A DNA stretch of 64,000 nt, taken from the NCBI RefSeq assembly GCF_023715505.1, contig NZ_JAMBOH010000015.1, positions 79,019-143,018 of the forward strand, given 5' to 3'. Of the stretch, positions 16,769-25,184 are shown piece by piece (the stretch's first letter is position 1; the number at the start of each line of letters is the position of its first letter). Under the pieces are notes generated by a model that was not told the origin of the DNA, made no database searches, and was given only the letters and a program-made list of their open reading frames with translations. This DNA is from Neobacillus cucumis. GTDB lineage: Bacteria > Bacillota > Bacilli > Bacillales_B > DSM-18226. Both the position numbers and the translations under genes were made by a program.

Positions 16769-16996
16769 CTACTGGTTGATTGTAAATCCATTTTTTTCTA
16801 AGGTCTCAATTACTTTTTCTATGGGTATTCCTTTCATCCGGCAGCCATTTGGCAATGTCATAACACGTCCGGCCGTTTTTAGCATATTTGGATTCGTTAT
16901 ATTCTCAAAACCAAGTTCCTTCATAATCGGGATGATTTCGGGATACTCGGCACATAATTGATAAACGGGTAGTTGAATATTCATTATTTTTGGCAT
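16769..16996 (-). CDS. DUF1858 small protein
   Basis: 75 residues: NIQLPVYQLCAEYPEIIPIMKELGF...GRVMTLPNGCRMKGIPIEKVI, the DUF1858 pattern also found N-terminally in ScdA/RIC iron-sulfur repair proteins. ATG 16996 is preferred, since AAGGAGTG lies 6 nt upstream; a longer open frame upstream runs through the promoter. First gene of a two-gene operon with the DUF438-hemerythrin protein. It carries two Cys residues. Function unknown; a role with NO or Fe-S damage is inference. Confidence 0.8.
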   Translation of the reverse strand: MPKIMNIQLPVYQLCAEYPEIIPIMKELGFENITNPNMLKTAGRVMTLPNGCRMKGIPIEKVIETLEKNGFTINQ

Positions 16997-17060
16997 TCTT
17001 TTCACTCCTTGAAGTGGGTGATAACTTTTCTCAATAGGAATATAACATAGGATAGCTTCT

Positions 17061-17086
17061 AAAATTGTGATTCGAGTCACAATTTT
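17061..17086 (-). promoter_or_regulatory. FNR box in the DUF1858-DUF438 promoter
   Basis: AAAATTGTGA-TTCGAG-TCACAATTTT is a perfect 10-bp inverted repeat that contains the FNR/CRP core TGTGA-N6-TCACA (17066-17081). On the minus strand a TATATT -10 lies at 17044-17039, giving a start near 17032-17033. The box centre is then about -41, the classic class II activator position. Confidence 0.85.
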
Positions 17087-17296
17087 ATCCATAAATGTTA
17101 AGTTTGTGTGTCCCACAACCAAATATCTATATTATTTTTTGGACAGTCTACTGTTTGTTTTAAGAATGGACAGCGTAAAAAGTGGATATTTTTATTACAT
17201 TGGATGGAAAATGTATTATTCTGCACTAACCTATCCGGTACACCAGGTAGATTAGAGGTGGGACCAAATACTATTTTCAAATTAATAAAAACACTA

Positions 17297-17326
17297 ATTG
17301 ACAATCATTATCATAGGAAATATTAT
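17297..17326 (+). promoter_or_regulatory. Sigma-A promoter overlapping a Fur box, iron uptake operon
   Basis: TTGACA (17298-17303), 17 nt, TATTAT (17321-17326) is near-consensus. The -35 and spacer contain ATTGACAATCATTATCA, matching the Fur box core. A second ATTCATTATCAATT occurs at about 17349. Iron-Fur would block polymerase here. Confidence 0.85.
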
Positions 17327-17389
17327 ATATATATAGGTGAAACTGAAATTCATTATCAATTAAAATTCATTTACATTAAGGGGGACCCT

Positions 17390-18892
17390 ATGGGAAAGAA
17401 ATTATTCCTTTTCATATCTATCATTCTACTAATCTTTGGAATAGGGGTACATAATCCCGTTTTTGCAGTGGGAAATACAATGGAAGATATGAAAAAGGCT
17501 GAAGTATCAGTTGATCAAGCTCTCGATTTAGCTTCTAAAGGGGACCTCTCGGGAGCAGAAAAGGCTTATGATCAATTTAACAAAACCTGGAGACAAATTG
17601 AAGAAGGGATTAAAGCTGATTCGGCCACAGCCTATCGTGATATTGAATCAAATATGGGAAAGGTCGTTTACTCCTTTACTATAAAAAAACCAGATCAAGT
17701 TTTAGTGGCTTTACAGGATTTAAAAGCTGTTAACGAAAAATTTGCTAATGGAGTCTATCCAAAAGAAGCAGGTTATAAGAAAAAAGACATATCTTTAGAT
17801 GATTTTATCTTACTTTTACAAGAAACCAAAAAGAAGATAAAGGAACAAAATCAAAATGAAGCACTTGAGGGAATAAAAAATGCTAGTGATAGATGGTTAA
17901 GCGTTGAGGGGGTTGTCGTTGCCCAATCAGCCGCGGTATATAGTGATTCGGAAAGAGATTTGGTTACCATTCAAGCCATGCTTTCTGATAATCCGCCAAA
18001 TTACGACCAAGCTAATAGAGTCATAGATAACATGGTTAAATATTTAACTCCTCTGGCTAATAAATCTCAATATACTTATTGGGATGCAGCCATGATTTTA
18101 ATTCGGGAAGGTTTAGAAGCACTACTAGTCGTGATTGCGCTTATGTCCTTTGTGAAAAAGTCCGGAGAAGGTAAGGGAATAGGCTGGATTTGGACTGGTG
18201 TATTATCAGGACTCGGAGTTAGTGTAATCCTTGCAATCATAGTTAAATTCGTCATATCGTCCGGCGCTTTTGGTAATAATAATGCCCTTATTGGTGGGTG
18301 GACAGGAGTTTTTGCAGCTGTCATGTTACTTTATATGAGCTATTGGCTGCATAGTCAATCCAATATTGCTGATTGGAATCGATATATTCGAGAAAAAAGC
18401 CAAACAGCTTTAACCACAGGTAAACTTGTTTCTCTAGGAGTATTAGCCTTTCTTGCAGTATTTCGTGAAGGAACTGAAACAGTCTTATTTTACATCGGAA
18501 TGGCAAGTCAAATAAAACTTCAATCGTTGTTAATTGGCTTTCTTATTGGTGCTGCGATATTAGGAATCTTAGCGTATTTAATGGTATTTGTAGGCTTGAA
18601 ATTACCATTACGCCCATTCTTTATGGTTTCAAGTATCATCGTATTTTACCTTTGTATTAAGTTTACCGGTATGGGTATTCACAGTCTACAGCTAGCAGGG
18701 TTAATTCAAACAACGAATACATCAAGTATCCCAAGTATAGGATTTTTTGCACTCTATCCTTCATGGGAAAGCACCATTCCACAAGCAATTCTTGTTGTAG
18801 GTGCTGTTATCATTATTTTATCTAAAAGATTGAAAAACAAAAAACTTATTACCATAAACAAAAAAACACATGAAAGTAGGCAGTTATCATGA
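17390..18892 (+). CDS. FTR1-family iron permease with extracytoplasmic EfeO-like N-terminal region
   Basis: 500 residues. Signal peptide to about residue 27, an extracytoplasmic region about 28-228, then about seven membrane helices. Both permease motifs are present: REGLE (239-243) and REGTE (359-363). The N-terminal region holds two copies of a W-x3-E-x10-Y-x3-E motif (W67/E71/Y82/E86 and W169/E173/Y184/E188), also present once in the next gene. FTR1/EfeU permeases import iron. ATG 17390 follows AAGGGGG; an open frame extending to 17108 crosses the Fur promoter and is not coding. Overlaps the next gene by 4 nt. Confidence 0.88.
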   Translation: MGKKLFLFISIILLIFGIGVHNPVFAVGNTMEDMKKAEVSVDQALDLASKGDLSGAEKAYDQFNKTWRQIEEGIKADSATAYRDIESNMGKVVYSFTIKKPDQVLVALQDLKAVNEKFANGVYPKEAGYKKKDISLDDFILLLQETKKKIKEQNQNEALEGIKNASDRWLSVEGVVVAQSAAVYSDSERDLVTIQAMLSDNPPNYDQANRVIDNMVKYLTPLANKSQYTYWDAAMILIREGLEALLVVIALMSFVKKSGEGKGIGWIWTGVLSGLGVSVILAIIVKFVISSGAFGNNNALIGGWTGVFAAVMLLYMSYWLHSQSNIADWNRYIREKSQTALTTGKLVSLGVLAFLAVFREGTETVLFYIGMASQIKLQSLLIGFLIGAAILGILAYLMVFVGLKLPLRPFFMVSSIIVFYLCIKFTGMGIHSLQLAGLIQTTNTSSIPSIGFFALYPSWESTIPQAILVVGAVIIILSKRLKNKKLITINKKTHESRQLS

Positions 18893-19263
18893 AAAAAATA
18901 ACATCTATGGTTTTAGCAATCGGACTTGGAGGATCCTTAATATTAGCGGGTTGTAGTTCTGAAAATAGTAAGGTATCCAATGGAGTAAATAAAATGTTAG
19001 ATACAACGGAAGAATTGTCAAAAGCAATTGATAGTGGCGATCAAGCGAAGGTAAAAGAAGTTGGACCGCAATTAGAGGATCAATGGTCTTCTTTTGAAGA
19101 TGATGTTAAGAAAGATAACAAAGATTTATATGAGAAAATTGAAAAATATCTTGACCCAACTATTGCAGGTTCAGAAGCAGCTACGTTGGATCAAGAAACA
19201 TTAGGTAACTTAAACGACCAACTTACTGATGCATTGAAAGAATTGGACGAAAAAACCAAGTAA
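18889..19263 (+). CDS. Iron-uptake-associated lipoprotein sharing the permease's W-E-Y-E motif
   Basis: 124 residues. Lipobox LAGC with Cys22. Short helical protein with W66-x3-E70-x10-Y81-x3-E85, exactly the spacing of the two copies in the FTR1 N-terminal region. ATGA overlap with the permease implies translational coupling and a shared complex. It likely captures or hands on iron at the membrane surface, in the manner of EfeO; no EfeB peroxidase is present. Family name not certain. Confidence 0.75.
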   Translation: MKKITSMVLAIGLGGSLILAGCSSENSKVSNGVNKMLDTTEELSKAIDSGDQAKVKEVGPQLEDQWSSFEDDVKKDNKDLYEKIEKYLDPTIAGSEAATLDQETLGNLNDQLTDALKELDEKTK

Positions 19264-19280
19264 ATTATCGTAAACCTCGT

Positions 19281-19310
19281 AAAGGGACTTTTTGAAAAGT
19301 CTCTTTTTTG
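19281..19310 (+). terminator. Terminator of the iron operon
   Basis: Stem GGGACTTTT/AAAAGTCTC with a TG loop, followed by TTTTTTG. Confidence 0.9.
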
Positions 19311-19399
19311 ATGTATATTTAAATCCCTCACACATGGTATGATCTTCCTTTTAAAAAGTGTCGATGGAATATATTTAGAGCTGATAACTAATGATCGGA

Positions 19400-19438
19400 A
19401 ATACAAAAGAGGCAGCATTTTCTGCCTCTTTTGTATTA
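19400..19438. terminator. Terminator of the CDF transporter gene
   Basis: AATACAAAAGAGGCAG pairs with CTGCCTCTTTTGTATT, 16 bp. On the minus strand it lies directly after the CDF stop. Confidence 0.88.
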
Positions 19439-19444
19439 TAATCT

Positions 19445-20314
19445 TTAATTTGGTTCGACATGGACATGGACATCATAAACGTTATGTTCCTTCATTAATC
19501 TATGTTCCACCTCGGTTGCAATATCATGAGCTCTTCGAATATCCAAATTAGAATTTACTAATATGACAATGTCCACCACTACGTTGTTACCATAATTTCT
19601 CGCTTTTATATCTTTTAAACCTTTTACACCATAGGAATTAATAATAGTTTCTTTGTATAATTCTATTATTTTTTCATCGAACCCATCAGTCAAATTATGA
19701 GAAGCATCTCTAAAAATCTCCCAGCCTGTTTTACAAATAAGTAAACCAACTATTATAGCAGTTAAGGGATCCAGCCAAGGCAGCCCAAACTGTGTACCAA
19801 TAATTCCAATGAATGTTCCTACGCTGACCCAGGCATCTGATAGATTATCTTTTGCCGCTGCCATAACAGATTGACTATGTACTTCACTGGCCAATTTTTT
19901 GTTATAACGATAAACAAAATACATAACCACCGCACAAAAGAGGCTTGTCCATGCAGAAATCAAATCTGGAATTTCATTTATTCCATTAAAAATGCTAGTA
20001 ATCGCTTCATATGTCACCTGTATTCCAACAACCAACATAATAAATGAAGCCACCATCGAGGCAATTGTTTCAGCTTTCCAGTGCCCATATGGATGGTCAT
20101 CATCAGCGGGACGCTGGGATAACTTTAAGCCCACAAGTACTGCGATTGATGCAATGATATCAGTGGTATTGTTTAACCCATCCGCTTTTAAGGCCTCAGA
20201 ATTTGCCATAAGTCCAACAACTAATTTTACGGCAGACAAACAGATATAAGCAATAATACTAATTATTGCTCCCCGTTCTCCGCGTTTTAAATCCAAATAT
20301 GCTTGTTCATCCAT
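19445..20314 (-). CDS. Cation diffusion facilitator family transporter
   Basis: 289 residues, six membrane helices. CDF motifs: NSEALKADGLNNTTDIIAS (helix II Asp ligands), DDDHPYGHWKAE, and VMAAAKDNLSDAWVSVG (helix V). A C-terminal cytoplasmic metal-binding domain ends HDIATEVEHRLMKEHNVYDVHVHVEPN. The N/D site pattern is like manganese or iron exporters (MneP/MneS type), but specificity cannot be read safely. Start at ATG 20314 after GGGTGAGAA; upstream residues in the longer frame are not conserved in character. Confidence 0.87.
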   Translation of the reverse strand: MDEQAYLDLKRGERGAIISIIAYICLSAVKLVVGLMANSEALKADGLNNTTDIIASIAVLVGLKLSQRPADDDHPYGHWKAETIASMVASFIMLVVGIQVTYEAITSIFNGINEIPDLISAWTSLFCAVVMYFVYRYNKKLASEVHSQSVMAAAKDNLSDAWVSVGTFIGIIGTQFGLPWLDPLTAIIVGLLICKTGWEIFRDASHNLTDGFDEKIIELYKETIINSYGVKGLKDIKARNYGNNVVVDIVILVNSNLDIRRAHDIATEVEHRLMKEHNVYDVHVHVEPN

Positions 20315-20600
20315 TTTTCTCACCCACTTTTTATCCTTTTTCATTATGAAACAAAATATCAAGTGGGTCTAGAGAAACCTTTTGTCGCCATGCTAACTAA
20401 GTAATAGGGCTGAAAAAAAGTTTCGTAGGGGAAACTTTTGATGAATTAAAATGTATATTCAAAAACCATTTTGTAAGTTCCTATAAGAAAAATAGTCTTA
20501 ATGTATGCCCATTAAAATTTTTCTTGCTTGTCCCACAAATGTCCAATCATTCCTATAAAAATTTTCATTATATACATTATGATAGGAGGTGACTATTAAA

Positions 20601-20837
20601 ATGAGTAATCAAAGAATGAGTAATCAAAGCTTTGTGAGATTTGCATCTGAGCTTGTAGGTGAAGAGGTAGAAGTTATTACAAATAATGAAACTTTTACAG
20701 GGACTTTGGAATATGTCGGTTCAGATCACCTTATCCTAGTAACTAGAGTAAGAGGACGTCGTGTAAGATTAGCGATTCGTATTGCACTAATTATTGCGCT
20801 ATTCAGATTAGCCACTGGACGTACCTTTACTTTATAG
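20601..20837 (+). CDS. Small DUF2642-like protein, probable spore-associated
   Basis: 78 residues: FASELVGEEVEVITNNETFTGTLEYVGSDHLILV, a small Sm-like beta fold as in DUF2642, followed by an arginine-rich strand and a hydrophobic end (LAIRIALIIALFRLATG). AGGAGGTG precedes ATG 20601 by 11 nt; a second ATG lies 15 nt on. DUF2642-type proteins are frequent in spore formers. It faces a minus-strand gene and shares a hairpin. Confidence 0.55.
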   Translation: MSNQRMSNQSFVRFASELVGEEVEVITNNETFTGTLEYVGSDHLILVTRVRGRRVRLAIRIALIIALFRLATGRTFTL

Positions 20838-20872
20838 TTTTAGTATTACCTATAAAAATTTATAAACCTATA

Positions 20873-20903
20873 AAGGAAGAGTGGAATTTAATCCACTCTT
20901 CCT
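20873..20903. terminator. Hairpin between convergent small genes
   Basis: AAGGAAGAGTGGA pairs with TCCACTCTTCCT. T-tract is short on both strands, so strength is uncertain. Confidence 0.7.
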
Positions 20904-20905
20904 AT

Positions 20906-21259
20906 TTAAGTGAAGAATTTTACATCTGATACATTATTTGGAGTAAATGAAGATACATTAAAATCCCTTTCCTTAGTAAGCTTTTGAAGACGTCTTAGCG
21001 CCTCATCAAACTCTTCTTCAGACATTTGTTTAGTCGCTAGTAGAGAAGTAAGGATGGCAAATGCTATAGGAGTCGTATCAACAAATACATCAACATGTAC
21101 ATCTACGTCAGAATTACCGCTTTGGCCAATCGTGTTTATGTTTTCGCTTTTTATATTTATATTTTCTTCTTCAAAAGCACGGGCTTCGGAAGAGTTTGTA
21201 TTATGGCTTGAGTTTAGCCAACTAGGATTATACTTGCTCTTACCCTTATATCTTTCCAT
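20906..21259 (-). CDS. Hypothetical protein, probable sporulation-related
   Basis: 117 residues. Asn/Ser-rich N-terminal half (YNPSWLNSSHNTNSS, NINIKSENINTIGQSGNSDVDVHVDVFVD), then a conserved-looking segment TPIAFAILTSLLATKQMSEEEFDEALRRLQKLT. I do not recognise the family. ATG 21259 follows AGGTGG; GTG 21268 overlaps that site. Low-complexity Asn-rich proteins beside other small spore-type genes suggest a spore surface role, inferred only. Confidence 0.6.
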   Translation of the reverse strand: MERYKGKSKYNPSWLNSSHNTNSSEARAFEEENINIKSENINTIGQSGNSDVDVHVDVFVDTTPIAFAILTSLLATKQMSEEEFDEALRRLQKLTKERDFNVSSFTPNNVSDVKFFT

Positions 21260-21280
21260 ATTTTCCACCTATCTTAATAT

Positions 21281-21305
21281 AGGGTGGAACACTTTATCCC
21301 ACCCT
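21281..21305 (-). terminator. Hairpin after the Asn-rich gene
   Basis: AGGGTGG pairs with CCCACCCT around a 9-10-nt loop, between two minus-strand genes. Confidence 0.6.
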
Positions 21306-21316
21306 CATTTATTAAA

Positions 21317-21601
21317 TTAGAAATCTATATCCACATTAGTAGTTTGATCTTGCTCGTTGTCTTGTTCCTGGTCAGATCTTACACGTGCATTGCTTCTGCT
21401 GTTTAATGTAATATCTACACGAGAATTTCCTGAGTTATTGATTGTAGCTCTAGCAACATTTGTATTTCTGTCCGTATTACGTACGTCTGCCTCTGCCTCT
21501 GATTCTGAACGATTGCGAATATCATTTTCTAAATCAGTATTTACATCAACATTTACATTTGTGTTAGTGTTATTACGGCGGTTTCTACCTGAATTTGCCA
21601 T
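21317..21601 (-). CDS. Asn/Asp/Arg-rich low-complexity protein
   Basis: 94 residues, dominated by N, D, R, T and V (NRRNNTNTNVNVDVNTDLEN, ARVRSDQEQDNEQDQTTNVD). Alternating VNVDVN segments resemble repetitive spore-surface or coat proteins, but no family is recognised. ATG 21601 has AAGGAG 11-12 nt upstream; longer starts lack support. Probably forms a small sporulation cluster with the gene at 20906. Confidence 0.55.
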   Translation of the reverse strand: MANSGRNRRNNTNTNVNVDVNTDLENDIRNRSESEAEADVRNTDRNTNVARATINNSGNSRVDITLNSRSNARVRSDQEQDNEQDQTTNVDIDF

Positions 21602-21952
21602 ATTAATATTTTCTCTCCTTGTCATTTTGTAATTTCTTTCATATTTTTTCACTAGAGTTTCGAGTTACTGTTTGTAAGAATATCTCTTAAAAATTAAACT
21701 CCTTTCCCTTTTTCTACAAACATCTTATTCCAATATTTGTGTTATGGTATGGACAAGTTACCGAGGACAAACACCCATTATGCTGATAAAAAATGAAAAT
21801 AAAATGGAGAACTAATGATACAAGGAAATAAGTGTTAATTTTTTTAAAGAATGTCATAATGATTTGGCTTATATAACGAGACACTGGCGGTCGAATGAGA
21901 AATGGTATAAATGCCCATAATAAATATATATAAGGCTTAAAGGATGATTCCT
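21602..21952. other. Intergenic region without a recognised gene
   Basis: 351 bp between divergent genes. I see no open frame with an RBS, no strong sigma-A promoter and no repeat. Confidence 0.5.
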
Positions 21953-22465
21953 ATGATTTATATTTATAATGATTACGCTGGGACACATACGACCTCATTG
22001 GCTGCTGCTTATCATTTAAAACAATTACCTCAATCGGAAAGAAAATTAACCTCCGAAGAAATATTGAATGTAAAATATTTTAATAAACTTACAAGACAGG
22101 ATTTTGGTAAACTTCTTTACCATGGGGATGATGAGGATGGCAACTCCGTTTTTACCATTGGATGCAAACGGGACAAACTGGCTGTACCAGCAATGAAAGA
22201 ACTGGCATTATTACTACAAGGAAAATATCATCTTAATGAAAAAATAATTTTCTCCCATACATCGCCAGCTGTTCCATTGCCGATGTCGCTTGGTGGATTT
22301 TTTTCGAGAGGTTTGAAAATTGACTTTATTGGTGTACCGTTGTTATTGATCGGTGCTAAGCAATGCTGTGATAATATTTATCGATTGGTTGAAAACACGA
22401 AACAGATTGGCAGGACCTCTTTTAATGAAAATGTAATTATTTTAGAAAATGGAATGTATAAGTAA
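21953..22465 (+). CDS. DUF3189 protein
   Basis: 170 residues: MIYIYNDYAGTHTTSLAAAYHLKQLP, LLYHGDDEDGNSVFTIGCKR and LGGFFSRGLKIDFIGVPLLL fit DUF3189, a family restricted largely to spore formers. Function unknown. ATG 21953 with AAGGATG upstream is preferred to ATG 21944, which overlaps the RBS. Terminator follows. Confidence 0.75.
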   Translation: MIYIYNDYAGTHTTSLAAAYHLKQLPQSERKLTSEEILNVKYFNKLTRQDFGKLLYHGDDEDGNSVFTIGCKRDKLAVPAMKELALLLQGKYHLNEKIIFSHTSPAVPLPMSLGGFFSRGLKIDFIGVPLLLIGAKQCCDNIYRLVENTKQIGRTSFNENVIILENGMYK

Positions 22466-22490
22466 GCAGCACCAACATATTTTTTAGTCG

Positions 22491-22517
22491 TCCAATGAAC
22501 TTCTCATTGGATTTTTC
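22491..22517 (+). terminator. Terminator after the DUF3189 gene
   Basis: Stem TCCAATGA/TCATTGGA with a 5-nt loop, then TTTTTC. Confidence 0.85.
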
Positions 22518-22591
22518 TTATTAAAATAAAACAATAAAACATAATCCTTCAATGAACTTGTGAATAAAATTAAGAAAAGGGGGATACTAAT

Positions 22592-23140
22592 TTGAAAAAA
22601 ATTGCTTATTTATTAGCCGGACTAATTATTATTTTTGGTTTAGCAGCATGTAATCATCAACAAGATGAAACAACCAATCAAGATTCAACAACCTCACAAG
22701 CACACGATCAAAGTGTGAACAAAGATCAGCCAACTTCACCTGCAGAAGGTGGAACAACCGATCAAGATCAACCAACCACGCCGGCTCAAGAGGGAACAAC
22801 AGACCAAGTACAACCGACTTCACCTGTGCCTGAGAAAAAAGTCTATCAAAACAATGTGTTTAAAGATGTAGTTGTAACAGAGTCAGAGGATAAAATCGAG
22901 GTTAAAGGAAAAGCACAGGTATTTGAAGGGGTATTTCAATATGCACTTTATGATGGGGAAAACGTATTGGTTGAAAATAAATATCAAACAGACGGGGCAC
23001 CAGCATGGGGAGAATTTGAACTCACTTTTGAAAAACATTTGGTATCTTCAAATGAAGTCAAACTGGAACTATTTATATTTTCGGCAAAAGATGGTTCAAA
23101 AGAAAACACTTTAGAAATACCCATTCCAAAACCAAATTAA
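22592..23140 (+). CDS. Lipoprotein with Gmad2 immunoglobulin-like domain
   Basis: 182 residues. Lipobox LAAC. Residues about 30-85 are a low-complexity linker with near-repeats (DQPTSPAEGGTT, DQPTTPAQEGTT, VQPTSPVPE). The C-terminal 95 residues (VFKDVVVTESEDKIEVKGKAQVFEGVFQYALYDG...LELFIFSAKDGSKENTLEIPI) match Gmad2, a domain found in sporulation and germination proteins. TTG start with GGGGG about 10 nt upstream. Likely surface-exposed in spore or cell wall. Confidence 0.8.
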   Translation: MKKIAYLLAGLIIIFGLAACNHQQDETTNQDSTTSQAHDQSVNKDQPTSPAEGGTTDQDQPTTPAQEGTTDQVQPTSPVPEKKVYQNNVFKDVVVTESEDKIEVKGKAQVFEGVFQYALYDGENVLVENKYQTDGAPAWGEFELTFEKHLVSSNEVKLELFIFSAKDGSKENTLEIPIPKPN

Positions 23141-23153
23141 TTTTCAAAAAAAA

Positions 23154-23200
23154 CAAAAAGTACCTGTCATATCAACCTGACCGCTACGGGTACTTTTTGT
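23154..23200. terminator. Terminator between the Gmad2 and DUF3231 genes
   Basis: CAAAAAGTACC pairs with GGGTACTTTTTG around a 24-nt loop. Serves the convergent pair. Confidence 0.8.
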
Positions 23201-23218
23201 GTTTAACATAGAATCCAA

Positions 23219-24244
23219 CTAACTATTAATAATTCGTGGCCGATCCTCCATCTGAGGAGGTTCCTCAAACCATCCATTATTCATCATTAATTCAAGCCCT
23301 TCATGACCATAAAGATAGACATCTTTTGCTAATAATGACATTTTCATGGTGATATCGTTTCGAAGACAAAACATTGCCCCAAAGCTGCCCCCAACAAGAC
23401 CAAATCCGTTTAACAGGCATATGCAATACATCATCAGTTTTTCAGAAAAAGGGGCAACTTTTGAGGTGGTTACAATACTTCCGGAAGTAGCAGAAACATG
23501 TACATTTGCTTCTAATAAAATTTCTTCATATGTTTGGATTTGTTTTTTGGCAAGCTCTAACCCCTTAACAAAATACTTTTTAACCTTTTTGTTTTCAGCA
23601 CATTGGGCAAACCCAGTAATCAGTTGCATACCAATGTTATTTGTTTCAATTCCGTGATGTATAATCCCTAACTCAATAGCATTTAACGACCTTTTGTCAC
23701 CAAAGGGCTTAAACCCTTTCAGATATTTATCATTTTTGACAAACTGAGTTGTTTTTGGCAGTGTCATGTTAGGAGGAAGGGTCAAGATGCCTTTATTCAG
23801 TAAATAAACGGTGGCTAATTTATAGATCTTATCAGTGACTGTCGTGAGTCCTTCGTAGATTCCCATTACATCTTTTCGATAAGCCATATTCATATTTATC
23901 GAATATAACCCCATACTTACTTCTTTCAGAATACGAAGAAACATAATGTCAAATCCATTATCATATAGTTTTGGTGCTTCCAAGTTTACATCTTCATTTC
24001 TAAAACCAATTGGAATGACCATACCTTCCTTTTCAAATAAAGATTCGATTTCAATAACAAAGAAATGTAATTCCTGCCACAAGCCGCCCATGAGATTTCT
24101 TGCTTCTTGGTCATCACTCTTCGCCATAAAATATTCTAAGATTCTAAGGATCATTGTTTTTTCTTGATAGGTAAGCCATAGTGTTCCTACTTCCGAGGCA
24201 CTTATAGGGTTTTTATTCTCCAAACCTTTTACCTCCATTTTCAT
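23219..24244 (-). CDS. DUF3231 protein
   Basis: 341 residues, two copies of the DUF3231 helical unit. Signatures include ISASEVGTLWLTYQEKTM and LNAIELGIIHHGIETNNIGMQ at the start of each half, and TTSKVAPFSEKLMMYCICLLNGFGL near the end. Ferritin-like architecture is suspected for the family; the function is unknown, and it is widespread in Bacillus. ATG 24244 follows AAAAAGGAAAA. A broken paralogue lies at 56726-57736. Confidence 0.85.
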   Translation of the reverse strand: MKMEVKGLENKNPISASEVGTLWLTYQEKTMILRILEYFMAKSDDQEARNLMGGLWQELHFFVIEIESLFEKEGMVIPIGFRNEDVNLEAPKLYDNGFDIMFLRILKEVSMGLYSINMNMAYRKDVMGIYEGLTTVTDKIYKLATVYLLNKGILTLPPNMTLPKTTQFVKNDKYLKGFKPFGDKRSLNAIELGIIHHGIETNNIGMQLITGFAQCAENKKVKKYFVKGLELAKKQIQTYEEILLEANVHVSATSGSIVTTSKVAPFSEKLMMYCICLLNGFGLVGGSFGAMFCLRNDITMKMSLLAKDVYLYGHEGLELMMNNGWFEEPPQMEDRPRIINS

Positions 24245-24477
24245 ATATTTTTCCTTTTTATTGAAATGGTTAAATGATTGATTTACTCGACATATGTTAT
24301 TAGTTAAGTCCAGCACAAATTGTTATGTAATATTAACTAATGTTCCCATTTTTTTATTCAATATGAAAAACGGACTAAATATTAATTGATATTTTTTAAA
24401 ATCAATGTGATGAATGGAGAATGCTATCGTGATAAAGAGGGAAACTATTTTAAAAGCAGTGAAGAGGGTAGTAGGAA

Positions 24478-24984
24478 ATGCATGTTGCTATTGTCATTCT
24501 AACCATTTTGGCTTCGTTCAAGTGGGCTGATTGGAAATCTTGGAGAAAGTATCATGCAAGTATGTTTTTTGTTTCAACTGGCGGCTTAATGTACGAATAT
24601 ATTGTTAAAGAAAACACTTTATGGAAGTTTCATCCTGATTTTTTATATGGACATGAAATGGTTGTCCTGGTTTATGCGATTATTGCGATGCCCGTTAGCA
24701 TCTTACTATTCCTCTCCCATTTCCCAAAAACTTGGATTAGGCGGTTTTTCTACATATTGGTTTGGTCTGGTATATATATTTTTATTGAGTGGGTCTTACT
24801 GGTGTTTGGAAGAATCTCTTATCAGAATGGATGGAAATTTTGGTATTCTTTTTATTTTGATATTGTTATGTTCTCCGTCATTGCCCTGCATCAGTATAGA
24901 CCCTTTAGAGCCTACATCATCTCGATACCAATTATCCTTTTCTTGATTATTTACTTTGATATTCCTTTTAAGTTTGTTAAATAA
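24478..24984 (+). CDS. CBO0543-family membrane protein
   Basis: 168 residues, about five helices, with WADWKSWRKYHASM, YEYIVKENTLWKFHPDFLYGHE and EWVLLVFGRISYQNGWKFWY, the pattern of the CBO0543 family of integral membrane proteins in spore formers. Role unknown. ATG follows GAGGGTAGTAGGAA. Confidence 0.75.
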   Translation: MHVAIVILTILASFKWADWKSWRKYHASMFFVSTGGLMYEYIVKENTLWKFHPDFLYGHEMVVLVYAIIAMPVSILLFLSHFPKTWIRRFFYILVWSGIYIFIEWVLLVFGRISYQNGWKFWYSFYFDIVMFSVIALHQYRPFRAYIISIPIILFLIIYFDIPFKFVK

Positions 24985-25049
24985 CCAAAAATCCCACTTA
25001 TCTAGAATGGTTTTTGTTTGATAGCATTATGTTTTAACAAAATCAATAT

Positions 25050-25090
25050 AAAAAAAAGGAAACTCGGATGCACAACCCTGGAGTTTCCTT
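25050..25090 (-). terminator. Minus-strand terminator downstream of the small gene at 25185
   Basis: AAGGAAACTC pairs with GAGTTTCCTT; on the minus strand the stem is followed by TTTTTTT. It supports transcription of the 48-residue gene. Confidence 0.8.
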
Positions 25091-25184
25091 AAAGAAAGGT
25101 ATTAGGCAAATTTATTGTAGTATTTAAGTATGATCTATTTCAAGCACCTTGCTAGGTTATCTGACATGATATTCCGATTTGCAA

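Noticed and set aside
17108..17389. N-terminal extension of the iron permease
   Set aside because: It crosses the Fur box and promoter, and the signal peptide begins at 17390 after a good RBS.
20411..20441. Hairpin AAAGTTTC...GAAACTTT as a terminator
   Set aside because: No gene on either strand ends there; it may only be a chance or regulatory hairpin.
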